Shown here: piece after piece, positions 53,834 through 62,251 of the stretch
How positions within the stretch are numbered: position 1 is the first letter of the stretch
Layout: each line of letters begins with the position of its first letter
Origin: Bacteroidales bacterium
GTDB lineage: Bacteria; Bacteroidota; Bacteroidia; Bacteroidales; Marinilabiliaceae
Assembly: GCA_017417385.1 (NCBI GenBank)
Contig: JAFPZF010000058.1
Location: 1 to 64,000 of the forward strand
Direction: 5' to 3'
DNA length: 64,000 nt
The notes under the pieces: generated by a model
Told to the model about the DNA's origin: nothing
The model's input: the letters and a program-made list of their open reading frames with translations, nothing else
The model's database searches: none
Program-made: the position numbers and the translations under genes

Positions 53834-53957
53834 GGAAAGTCCTATAAAGTGTTTTTTCTTCGTTGCACTTCGGTCGTTGAAATCCTCATGTACTTATTGT
53901 ACACTCCGGTATTCAACGCCTCGTGCGCCTGGAAAAACCTACTTTCTAGAACTTTCC
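53834..53957 (+). repeat. 124-bp imperfect hairpin repeat element, copy 1
   Basis: Starts at the base after the gntR stop codon. Outer arms GGAAAGTCCTATAAAGT and ACTTTCTAGAACTTTCC pair at 15 of 17 positions; inside are CGTTGAA/TTCAACG and TGTAC-ttatt-GTACA. It shares its core (AAATCCTCATGTAC...GTACACTCCGGTATTCAA) with copy 2 after xylB, where stem positions differ by compensatory changes. Probably transcribed as a structured 3' untranslated or intercistronic RNA. Confidence 0.8.
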
Positions 53958-54014
53958 ACCATGAAAAATAGGAATCCCCACGAGAAGCGTCTAACAGAGT
54001 AAAAGAAGTGACAG

Positions 54015-54036
54015 GTCTAATACAAGTCTAATCTTG
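54015..54036 (+). repeat. 11-bp-period GTCTAATACAA motif, two units
   Basis: GTCTAATACAA and GTCTAATCTTG at exactly 11 bp. A separate GTCTAACAGAG lies 26 bp upstream at 53989. Same motif family as at 0.1, 26.8 and 63.5 kb. Confidence 0.6.
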
Positions 54037-54078
54037 AGACCGGGTTGCATATAAGGATATAAAGAGAAAGAGGAGGAT

Positions 54079-55563
54079 ATGATACTATTAGGAGTAGATG
54101 TCGGCAGTTCGTCGGTCAAGGCGAGTGTCGTCGAAGCGGAGAGCGGGAAGTGCCTAGGCACGTCGTTTTATCCGAAGAGCGAGGCGCCGATAATGGCGAA
54201 GAAGCCGGGATGGGCGGAGCAGGACCCCGAGATGTGGTGGGAGAACCTGCGGCTGGCTGTCGGCGAGGCTCTCGCTGCGGCAGAAGGTGTCAGTGGCGAG
54301 GACGTCAAGGCGATAGGCATCTCGTATCAGATGCATGGACTCGTCTGTGTCGACAGGGAGCAGAGGGTGCTCAGGCCGTCGATAATATGGTGCGACTCGA
54401 GGGCTGTCGGGATAGGTGCGGAGGCGTTTGAGGCGATAGGGGCGGAGTACTGCCTCGGGCATTACCTCAACAGTCCCGGGAACTTCACGGCGAGCAAGCT
54501 CAAGTGGGTCAAGGACAACGAGCCGGAGACATTTCGGAAGATAGACAAGATCATGCTCCCGGGCGACTACATAGCGATGAAGATGACCGGTGAGGCACGG
54601 ACGACAGTCTCGGGACTGTCTGAGGGAGTACTCTGGGACTTCGAGGCGAACAGCGTCGCGAGCAAGCTACTCGAGCATTATGGAATCTCCGCTGATGTCT
54701 TGCCGGAGATAGTTGACACGTTCGGCGAACAGGGGTTGCTAGGCGAGAAGGCGGCGAAGGAGCTGGGGCTGAAGGCGGGGACGCCAGTCACGTACAGGGC
54801 GGGCGACCAGCCGAACAATGCGTTGTCTCTGGGAGTCGTCAATCCTGGGGAGATAGCATCGACGGCTGGGACGAGTGGAGTCGTGTATGGAGTCAGCGGA
54901 AGGGTCGACTATGATCCGCAGTCGAGGGTGAACAGCTTTGCGCACGTCAACCACAGAGCAGGAGCGCCGAGGATAGGGATACTGCTGTGCGTCAACGGCA
55001 CTGGCATCTTGAACTCGTGGGTCAAGCGGAACGTCATGCCGAGCGACATGACGTATGCGGCTATGAACGAGCTGGCGGCAGAGGCGCCGATAGGTGCTGA
55101 GGGGCTGACGATACATCCGTTCGGCAATGGAGCGGAGAGGATGCTCGGCAACAGGGAGACCGGGTGCAGCATCACGGGACTAAACTTCAACACCCACGGC
55201 AGGGCACACCTTGCGAGGGCGGCGCAGGAGGGCATCGTCTTCTCGTTCAGGTATGGCATAGAGATCATGGAGAAGATGGGGATGAAGGCGAGCACCATCA
55301 GGGCTGGAAAGGCCAACATGTTCCTTAGTCCGATCTTCAGGCAGACCCTGGCGAGCGTGACGGGAGCGCAGATAGAGCTGATAGACACAGACGGATCGGT
55401 AGGAGCGGCGAGGGGTGCCGGGATAGGAGCCGGGATATACAAGAGCATGAAGGAGGCGTTCAGCACGCTGAAGAGAGTCGGGATTGTCACGCCGGACGAG
55501 CAGCACAGGAGCGAGTATGAGACCGCTTATTTGTTGTGGGCAGAGAGGCTTGGGCGACTATAA
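54079..55563 (+). CDS. xylB: Xylulokinase
   Basis: Phosphorylates D-xylulose to xylulose 5-phosphate with ATP. The 494-residue FGGY-family kinase has LLGVDVGSSSVKASVV at the start, SYQMHGLVCVD, IIWCDSRA, the MLPGDYIAMKMTG segment and the second-domain GTSGVVYG and GGSGAR-like AGKANMFLSP region. The catalytic Asp is expected in the GDQPNNALSLG segment (FGGY base). It lies between gntR and xylA, with hairpin repeats on both sides. The family also includes other pentulose kinases, but adjacent xylA makes xylulose the likely substrate. Confidence 0.94.
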   Translation: MILLGVDVGSSSVKASVVEAESGKCLGTSFYPKSEAPIMAKKPGWAEQDPEMWWENLRLAVGEALAAAEGVSGEDVKAIGISYQMHGLVCVDREQRVLRPSIIWCDSRAVGIGAEAFEAIGAEYCLGHYLNSPGNFTASKLKWVKDNEPETFRKIDKIMLPGDYIAMKMTGEARTTVSGLSEGVLWDFEANSVASKLLEHYGISADVLPEIVDTFGEQGLLGEKAAKELGLKAGTPVTYRAGDQPNNALSLGVVNPGEIASTAGTSGVVYGVSGRVDYDPQSRVNSFAHVNHRAGAPRIGILLCVNGTGILNSWVKRNVMPSDMTYAAMNELAAEAPIGAEGLTIHPFGNGAERMLGNRETGCSITGLNFNTHGRAHLARAAQEGIVFSFRYGIEIMEKMGMKASTIRAGKANMFLSPIFRQTLASVTGAQIELIDTDGSVGAARGAGIGAGIYKSMKEAFSTLKRVGIVTPDEQHRSEYETAYLLWAERLGRL

Positions 55564-55683
55564 GAAAGCTCTATAAATTGTTTTTGCTTCGTTACGCTCA
55601 CTTTTGAAATCCTCATGTACTCCAGTACACTCCGGTATTCAAAAGCTCGCAAGCCTTGCAAAACCTAATTTCTAGAACTTTCT
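55562..55683 (+). repeat. 122-bp imperfect hairpin repeat element, copy 2
   Basis: Begins within the xylB stop codon. Outer arms AGAAAGCTCTATAAATT and AATTTCTAGAACTTTCT pair at 15 of 17 positions, and the inner stems are CTTTTGAA/TTCAAAAG and TGTACT-cc-AGTACA. Relative to copy 1 the stem bases differ on both sides together (CGTTGAA/TTCAACG becomes TTTTGAA/TTCAAAA). Confidence 0.8.
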
Positions 55684-55745
55684 TGGGTTTGGCGTCATAA
55701 AAGTATTAGGAAAGAGAAACAACAAAAGAAACAAACATAGAAAAG

Positions 55746-57059
55746 ATGGCAAAAGAGTATTTCGCCAACATTGGCAAGATCAAGTATGAGGGTAAGGACA
55801 GCAAGAACCCTCTGGCATTCAGGTACTATGACGCGGAGAAGGTCGTCATGGGCAAGAAGATGAAGGACTGGCTGAAGTTCGCTATGGCATGGTGGCACAC
55901 ACTATGTGCGGAGGGTGCGGACCAGTTCGGCGGCGGGACCAAGACATTCCCGTGGAATGCGGCGAGCGACCCTATCCAGGCGGCGAAGGACAAGGTCGAT
56001 GCGGGATTTGAGATCATGCAGAAGCTCGGCATCGAGTATTACTGTTTTCATGACGTAGACCTCGTCTCGGAGGGGAGCAGTGTCGAGGAGTATGAGAAGA
56101 ACCTCAAGGAGGTCGTCGCTTACCTGAAGAAGAAGCAGTCGGAGACGGGCATCAAGCTGCTCTGGGGCACGGCGAACGTCTTCGGGAACAAGAGGTATAT
56201 GAACGGAGCGTCGACGAATCCCGACTTTGACGTTGTCGCGAGGGCGATAGTCCAGATCAAGAATGCCATAGACGCGACGATCGAGCTTGGGGGCACGAAC
56301 TACGTGTTCTGGGGTGGAAGGGAAGGCTACATGTCTCTCCTGAACACCGACATGAAGAGAGAGAAGAGCCACATGGCGACGATGCTGCGCATGGCGAGGG
56401 ACTATGCGAGGGCGAAGGGCTTCAAGGGCACATTCCTGATAGAGCCGAAGCCTATGGAGCCGAGCAAGCATCAGTATGACGTCGACACGGAGACCGTCAT
56501 CGGGTTCCTCAAGCAGAACGGGCTGGATAAGGACTTCAAGGTGAACATCGAGGTGAACCATGCGACACTTGCGGGTCATACGTTTGAGCATGAGCTGGCA
56601 GCGGCTGTCGATGCGGGGATGCTCGGGTCGATAGATGCGAACAGGGGCGACTATCAGAACGGGTGGGACACCGACCAGTTCCCGATAGACAACTTCGAGT
56701 TGACGCAGGCGTGGATGCAGATCATCAGGGGCGGCGGCTTCAAGGATGGCGGCACGAACTTCGATGCGAAGACGAGGAGGAACTCGACAGACCTGGAGGA
56801 CATCATCATAGCACACGTCAGTGGCATGGATGCTATGGCGAGGGCGCTCTTGAGTGCAGCGGAGCTGATAGAGAAGTCGCCATACTGCCAGATGGTGAAG
56901 GAGCGCTATGCGTCGTTTGACAGTGGAAAGGGCAAGGAGTTTGAGGACGGCAAGTTGACATTCGAGGAAGTCTATGAGTATGGCAAGAAGGTCGGCGAGC
57001 CGAAGCAGACGAGTGGTAAGCAGGAGCTATATGAGCAGATAGTCAGCATGTACTGCTAA
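55746..57059 (+). CDS. xylA: Xylose isomerase
   Basis: Converts D-xylose to D-xylulose. The 437-residue protein is the class II (long) type. Motifs: KFAMAWWHTLCAEGADQFG, the catalytic His region YYCFHDVDL, VFWGGREGY, EPKPMEPSKHQYD, NIEVNHATLAGHTFEHEL and the metal-binding DANRGDYQNGWDTDQFP. All catalytic and metal residues expected are present. The gene ends with a strong hairpin terminator. Bacteroidota xylose isomerases of this class are well known. Positioned as the last of gntR-xylB-xylA. Confidence 0.97.
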   Translation: MAKEYFANIGKIKYEGKDSKNPLAFRYYDAEKVVMGKKMKDWLKFAMAWWHTLCAEGADQFGGGTKTFPWNAASDPIQAAKDKVDAGFEIMQKLGIEYYCFHDVDLVSEGSSVEEYEKNLKEVVAYLKKKQSETGIKLLWGTANVFGNKRYMNGASTNPDFDVVARAIVQIKNAIDATIELGGTNYVFWGGREGYMSLLNTDMKREKSHMATMLRMARDYARAKGFKGTFLIEPKPMEPSKHQYDVDTETVIGFLKQNGLDKDFKVNIEVNHATLAGHTFEHELAAAVDAGMLGSIDANRGDYQNGWDTDQFPIDNFELTQAWMQIIRGGGFKDGGTNFDAKTRRNSTDLEDIIIAHVSGMDAMARALLSAAELIEKSPYCQMVKERYASFDSGKGKEFEDGKLTFEEVYEYGKKVGEPKQTSGKQELYEQIVSMYC

Positions 57060-57097
57060 GAGGTCCTTTAATTAAGTGGTTTTAAGGGAGAACGAAG

Positions 57098-57135
57098 TTC
57101 CGCCCGTCGTGTAGAGAGTAGCACGGCGGGCGGAA
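57098..57135. terminator. Terminator of the xylose genes
   Basis: TTCCGCCCGTCGTG pairs with CACGGCGGGCGGAA (G-U allowed) around a 10-nt loop, followed by TGATTTTAT. It may also serve the convergent TonB-receptor operon, though no clear T-run is seen on the minus strand. Confidence 0.8.
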
Positions 57136-57192
57136 TGATTTTATATTGAGAGAGATGGGGGAGGGAGAAGGGAAAGAAGGAACACTATAAGG

Positions 57193-59520
57193 TTAGAAAT
57201 TGAACGTATAAGTCAGAGTTGGCACGACTCGGTAGACGTAAATCATCTTGTATTTCTCGCTATAGATGCCACTTAGCGGGTCGGTGTACACGGAGATAGG
57301 ATTCTTCTTGTTGTAGACATTGTAGACCGTGAGATCCAAGAAATGGTTGAATCTGCCATGGCTACGGAGGTCGAAGCGCGCTGAGAAGTCGAGTCGGTGG
57401 AAAGTTGGCAGCTTGAAGCCGTTGCGTTCAGAGTAGACAGGGACGACGATGCCGTAGACCTCATAGCGTCCGATAGGGAGCGTACGTCTTCCGCCAGAAT
57501 GGCAGCCGAACGTTGTGGAGAGCGACAGCCAGCGCCAAGGTTTGACCATAGCGGCGACGCTGAGGTTGTGTCTCTGGTCGTACATGTCGTAGTACCAACG
57601 TCCTTTGTTGATACCGTCGACTTGACGTTTTGCTTCGGAGAGAGTGTAGGAGGTCGTTATCGAATAATTCTTAGCATCCTTTCGGATCATCAGTTCGATA
57701 CCCTTAGCCTTACCCTTTCCGGATAGCAGTTCCTGCTCGTAGTGTTCGTTCATTCTTAGGATGGCGCCGTCCTTGAAGTCGACGAGATCCTTAGTTTTCC
57801 TGAAGTAAGCCTCCATGCTGAGTTCGAGTTCGAGGGAAGGGATGAAGGAGTGGACACCGACGGCGAAGGAGTTGGCAGACTGCGGCTTAGCGTACTTGTC
57901 TGCGGGGATCCAGATGTCGGTTGGCATAGACAGTGCGGAGTTGGTCAGCAGGTGCTGACTTTGTGCAGTTCGGGAGTAGCTAGCCTTGAGGGACAGGTTC
58001 TCGCTGAGCGTGAGAGAGGCGGCGAGGCGAGGCTCAGCCAAGAAATAGCTTTTGACGGGTCTCAGTTTCTTATAGAGAACAGTGTCGAGAGGCGTCTCAC
58101 GCATCTTGTCGGCATAATTTATGCTTTCTACGGGACCCAGCTCCGTCGTCAGCGACATTCTCAGTCCGCCGCTGAAGTTGAGTAGACCGCCAAAGTTCTT
58201 CTCGACGCCGAAATAGAGAGCCTGGTTCGTCATATTCTTGCTGCCGAGGTCACGCGACTCTCCCGAGGAGACCTTGTCGAGAGGTTTCATCTTGCCGGGC
58301 CTATAGTGGTGGAACTCCGTGGAGAAGCCGTAGGTCAGTTCAGCCAGTTCCGTCGATTGCTGAAAATCGATCTTGGCATCGACCTCGCCCATTCTCGCGC
58401 GCCAGTCGTACATAAGTCCACCGGAGGAGTAGTTGTGCTTGTAGCCGTACTGACTTGCGGTAATCGTCGTATTAGCGAATATAGTCGGAGAAAAGACGTG
58501 ATTCCAGCGTCCGGTCAGCGTCCTGTTGCTCCACTTGATGTCGGCAGCGGCGTCGACAACGTCGTAGCGGAAGGCATCCTGGGACATATAAGCAGACAGG
58601 AAGACCCTGTCTCTATCGCCGACACGCTTGTTGATCTTCATAGCAATGTCGTCGAACAGAAGTTTGTTGTCGTGGTTGTACAGTTTGTCAGCAATGTCTA
58701 TGCACTTGTTGAAGAGCCAGCCGTAGCCAAAGCGTCCGCTGAGCATGAATGAAGATTTGTCGGTAGACAGAGGACCCTCGACCATAATACGGGAGGTGAG
58801 AATTCCCAAGGAGCCGCAGACCCTTTTTTCGGACATGTTGCCCTCCTTCATTCTTACGTCCATGACGGAAGTCAGTCTGCCACCATAGCGAACGGGCAGA
58901 GCGCCCTTGTAGAGGTCGACAGACGAGATGGCGTCTGCGCTGAAGGCAGATATAAAGCCCATGGCGTGCGTCGGGTTGTAGACGGGCGCCTCGTCGAGGA
59001 TGACGAGATTCTGGTCGTGCGAGCCGCCTCTCACCGAGAGGTTAGCGGAGCCGTCGGCGACATTGTTGACGCCGGGCATCAGTTGAAGACTCTTCAGTGC
59101 ATCAGGTTCGCCCATTATAGTCGCAATGCTTTTGATGTCGGCTTGAGAGACCTTATGGTGGCTCATCTGAGGGCGCTCTATTTCAGACCGGTACAGGCTC
59201 TTAGCCATAGCCGTCACCTCGCCAATAGTCTGAGTTGCAGGTTCGAGGGGCACCTTAAGAGCAGTTTTTTGAGAGGTGTCGATATGCAGGACTGCAGTCT
59301 TATATCCCAAAAAGCTGACGCGCAAGGTGTCGGCTCCGGTTGCACTCGCGATCGAGAAATAGCCGTAGGCGTTGGTCACTGTTGCGCGACGGCCAAATTG
59401 AGCCACAGCACCCATCAGGCTCTCTCCAGTCGCCCCGTCGACAACAGTTCCTGAGAGTTGAGAGAAAGCCCGAGTGGCGGACAATAAAGCTATAACTATT
59501 ACAAAGAATACCTTTTTCAT
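57193..59520 (-). CDS. TonB-dependent receptor, DUF4249-associated type
   Basis: Outer-membrane importer of 775 residues. It has a signal peptide (to about 20), a carboxypeptidase-like regulatory domain (LSGTVVDGATGESLMGAVAQ, 23-100), the plug (LMPGVNNVADGSANLSVRGG, then ILDEAPVYNPTHAMGFIS and VDLYKGALPVRYGG) and a 22-strand-type barrel ending in a Tyr/Phe-rich strand (LTYTFNF). This DEAPVYNP plug type is shorter than SusC and is commonly linked to DUF4249 proteins, as here. Its ATG overlaps the previous gene's stop as ATGA. Substrate is unknown. Confidence 0.9.
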   Translation of the reverse strand: MKKVFFVIVIALLSATRAFSQLSGTVVDGATGESLMGAVAQFGRRATVTNAYGYFSIASATGADTLRVSFLGYKTAVLHIDTSQKTALKVPLEPATQTIGEVTAMAKSLYRSEIERPQMSHHKVSQADIKSIATIMGEPDALKSLQLMPGVNNVADGSANLSVRGGSHDQNLVILDEAPVYNPTHAMGFISAFSADAISSVDLYKGALPVRYGGRLTSVMDVRMKEGNMSEKRVCGSLGILTSRIMVEGPLSTDKSSFMLSGRFGYGWLFNKCIDIADKLYNHDNKLLFDDIAMKINKRVGDRDRVFLSAYMSQDAFRYDVVDAAADIKWSNRTLTGRWNHVFSPTIFANTTITASQYGYKHNYSSGGLMYDWRARMGEVDAKIDFQQSTELAELTYGFSTEFHHYRPGKMKPLDKVSSGESRDLGSKNMTNQALYFGVEKNFGGLLNFSGGLRMSLTTELGPVESINYADKMRETPLDTVLYKKLRPVKSYFLAEPRLAASLTLSENLSLKASYSRTAQSQHLLTNSALSMPTDIWIPADKYAKPQSANSFAVGVHSFIPSLELELSMEAYFRKTKDLVDFKDGAILRMNEHYEQELLSGKGKAKGIELMIRKDAKNYSITTSYTLSEAKRQVDGINKGRWYYDMYDQRHNLSVAAMVKPWRWLSLSTTFGCHSGGRRTLPIGRYEVYGIVVPVYSERNGFKLPTFHRLDFSARFDLRSHGRFNHFLDLTVYNVYNKKNPISVYTDPLSGIYSEKYKMIYVYRVVPTLTYTFNF

Positions 59521-60548
59521 CTTCTCGTTGTTGTCATATTGTCTAAGTGCGAAATAATCACATTTTTCTCGTGACCTCTATAGACTTGACATCCGTTGAG
59601 CAGCACGACAGGAGTTTCCACGAAGCCAGCCTCCTTGGCCTTCAGATAGTATTTGTCAATCTCGTCGGCAATCACCTCGTTGTCAATCTCGTCGGCAAAC
59701 AGAGCCGAGTCGAGGCCGACAGCATCGACAAACACGCTCGTCATAGAGCTGTCAATTAAGACTGGGGCTCTCATTACCTCGTCAAGAGCCTCGCGAGCCA
59801 AGCCCTGTCTGCGAGCTGCCTCGACAGCCCGCACCGTGTAGTCAACAGAAGGAGCCAAGAGGAATACCCGACATTTTATCTGCGCATCATGAGAGCCGAC
59901 AATGTCTGCCAACATTCTGTACGCCTTGCGGCATACCTTGCATGTCGGGTCTGCCACGAGCAACAGTTCATCTGCTTCGGGATTGTATCTTTCCTCGTCG
60001 TTAATCAGCACACTTCGTTTTTCAATCCAGCCTGTCTCCACCTTCTTCTTGACAGGTGATAGTAACGCAGAACTAACCTTGTGTACCTTTCTTAGGGAGT
60101 CGATATAAGACCTATACAGAGATAGAGCAGTAAGACGTTTTAGCTCAGTAAAACCCTCACGGCTTCCTGTCCGGAGCATCTGTGACGGATTATCGCTACT
60201 TTGCAGCCAGTCGCCCACCATTTCCTCCTCTATATAGTTCGCAACATCCCTTTCCGTCAGTCGTTCGCGTAAGTATCTTGCCTTGAGAGTGTCAACCGTT
60301 ATGTGTCTTTTTTCAGCCTCAAGAGCAAGCACGTAACCTTCGGTAAAGTCGTCCAAGGCGTCTCGCCTGATGTCGTAGATCCTGCATAGGTGCTCGTAAA
60401 CCTCATCCACCTGTTCGTTGTTCAACACGAGGCTACTTGGAAACTGTTTTCCGTCAACCTCTAAGAAGCCGGTTTTATGCTCTATTTCATTACGGCAAGA
60501 CGCAGTTATTGCAATTACAATAGCTACAATAAGTAATTTGTGGCTCAT
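59517..60548 (-). CDS. Thioredoxin-fold (DsbA-like) lipoprotein
   Basis: A 343-residue protein with a lipoprotein signal (AIVIAITASCRNEI, lipid Cys near 18), an N-terminal helical region (about 40-180, Arg/Glu-rich, vaguely like SurA/parvulin-type N-domains) and a C-terminal Thioredoxin_4-like fold. The latter has the redox motif CKVC within LLLVADPTCKVCRKAY, and the cis-Pro loop ETPVVLLNGC. It would act on the outside of the inner membrane or at the outer membrane, oxidising or isomerising disulfides in neighbouring cysteine-rich proteins (inference). Its ATG overlaps the stop of the DUF4249-like frame upstream, and its stop overlaps the TonB receptor start. Confidence 0.75.
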   Translation of the reverse strand: MSHKLLIVAIVIAITASCRNEIEHKTGFLEVDGKQFPSSLVLNNEQVDEVYEHLCRIYDIRRDALDDFTEGYVLALEAEKRHITVDTLKARYLRERLTERDVANYIEEEMVGDWLQSSDNPSQMLRTGSREGFTELKRLTALSLYRSYIDSLRKVHKVSSALLSPVKKKVETGWIEKRSVLINDEERYNPEADELLLVADPTCKVCRKAYRMLADIVGSHDAQIKCRVFLLAPSVDYTVRAVEAARRQGLAREALDEVMRAPVLIDSSMTSVFVDAVGLDSALFADEIDNEVIADEIDKYYLKAKEAGFVETPVVLLNGCQVYRGHEKNVIISHLDNMTTTRR

Positions 60549-61397
60549 TCTTCTTCTATTATACCCCTCAATATTACAGCATCGGTTGCGAAGAACTGTC
60601 CGTATACAGACCTTTCGCTAGAGAAGTTAGTCGGGACCTCCTTGCTAAGACCGGCGAACACACCTCCGTCAGAGGCACACAACTTGTCCAGGGCAGAATA
60701 GAACTCATAGTTACTTTTCGACATTGAAGCAACAAGTATATCATAATAATGTTACCGTCACGTACAAATACTCCACCATTATCTGCTTGTCCGTGATGAC
60801 TCCAAACCCGTCTGATTTCACAACTGTATTTTCACCTTGACGAAACCCTTTTGTCGAGAAGTAAGTTGTTGACCAAGCAGTATGGAAATAGCAAAATGAC
60901 TCCTCGTCTGACTTATCATGAATAAAATGAATAGCTATCTTCGTCACTTCATTTCCTTCTTTGGATATGGTCGGGACTTCAGTTACTCTTGAAATCTTAG
61001 GGCAAGGGAGGACAGTCTCAGTCGCATAGTAGTGGCAACCCTCTATACATACGTCAAGAGTGTAAGTGCGTCCGACCACTGGCCAGCCTTTGCTCTTTAC
61101 CCATAGGGAATAGTGGTCCTCCCAGCCATTATTTGGCTTTTCGTATTTCCATCGACCACCTATATTGTCTGTGATAACAATACTGTCAACAGGTATTTCC
61201 CACATTTGAGGACCTCTGGTTTCATCTCCGATACCATTGAATATTTTGATTTTTTGCATTGTATCGCACGTAGACACAGTTGCCTCTATGACGTAAGCGT
61301 CGACAACGTCGCATGTCATATCGTCAAGAACGGAAATACAAGAAACACATATAAACAATAGTGGTAATAAGAGAGTCTTCCAGAGTCTTGTTACCAT
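60545..61397 (-). pseudogene. Frameshifted DUF4249-like lipoprotein gene
   Basis: The intact N-terminal frame (61397 down to 60741; 218 residues) starts MVTRLWKTLLLPLLFICVSC and follows the neighbouring DUF4249-like protein closely up to VVKSDGFGV, then ends early. The expected C-terminal half (MSKSNYEFYSALDKLC through AVILRGIIEEE) is present in another frame, with its stop overlapping the next start as ATGA. Comparison with the paralogue at 61412-62251 shows a 1-bp deletion just after GFGV and a 2-bp insertion about 70 bp later (net +1). It may be a pseudogene, phase-variable or a sequencing error. Confidence 0.8.
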
Positions 61398-61411
61398 ACT
61401 TAGATAAGTGT

Positions 61412-62251
61412 TTATTCTTCTATTTTACCAATCAGTATTACAGCATCAGTTGCGAAGAACTGTCCGTATACAGGTTTTTCGCTATAGAAGTTAGTCGGGA
61501 CCTCCTCGCTAAGACCGGCGAACACACCTCCGTCTGAGGCGCACAGTTTATCCAGGGCGGAATAGAACTCATAGTTACGTTTCGACATGGAAGCAACGCG
61601 TATGCGATAATAATATCCATCATCATAACGAATCTCATGCGTTCCTCCCTGTCCAGCTGGTTGTCCATGATGAACACCGAAACCATCTGATTTGACAACT
61701 ATGTTCTCACCTTGATTGAACCCTTTAGTCGAAAAGTAAGTTACTCTGCCAGCACTTGTGAAATAGCAAAACGATTCCTCATCAGAGTCATCATGAATAA
61801 AATGGACTGCTACTTTAGAGTCTTCAAACCCTTCTTTTGCCATTGTCGTAACTTCCGAAACTCTCGACACTTCAGGACATGGGTGAATAGTCTCGGTCGC
61901 ATAGTAGTGGCAGCCATCTATACATACGTCGAGAGTGTATGTGCGTCCAACGACTGGCCAGCCTATACTTTTGACCCATGCTGTATAGTGTTTTGACCAA
62001 AAGGGGCCTGGATTATTATATTTCCATCGCCCCCCTATGTCGTCTGTGATAACTACGCTGTCAACTAGCAATGCTCCTCGGTAACCATCAGCATCATAAA
62101 CATTGATTGTTTGTATGGTATCACATGTGGAAATGGTTGCCTCTATGACATAAGCGTCTACAGCATCGCACGTTTCGTCAAGTTCACCAATACAAGAAAC
62201 AAACAAAAACACAACAGGAAACAAAAGAGTCTTCCAGAGTCTTGTTACCAT
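61412..62251 (-). CDS. DUF4249-like surface lipoprotein, cysteine-rich
   Basis: A 279-residue lipoprotein (lipid Cys in FLFVSCIGEL, near 20). After TCDAVDAYVIEATISTCDT come beta strands typical of DUF4249 (VDSVVITDDIGG, YTLDVCIDGCHYYATETIHPCPEV), and the C-terminus reads SALDKLCASDGGVFAG with YGQFFATDAVILIG. Seven Cys besides the lipid one is unusual for Bacteroidota surface lipoproteins. DUF4249 proteins usually accompany TonB-dependent receptors of the type at 57193, suggesting a SusD-like lid or substrate-capture role (inference). It shares a 7-bp overlap with the preceding gene. The upstream paralogue to the left is frameshifted. Confidence 0.82.
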   Translation of the reverse strand: MVTRLWKTLLFPVVFLFVSCIGELDETCDAVDAYVIEATISTCDTIQTINVYDADGYRGALLVDSVVITDDIGGRWKYNNPGPFWSKHYTAWVKSIGWPVVGRTYTLDVCIDGCHYYATETIHPCPEVSRVSEVTTMAKEGFEDSKVAVHFIHDDSDEESFCYFTSAGRVTYFSTKGFNQGENIVVKSDGFGVHHGQPAGQGGTHEIRYDDGYYYRIRVASMSKRNYEFYSALDKLCASDGGVFAGLSEEVPTNFYSEKPVYGQFFATDAVILIGKIEE

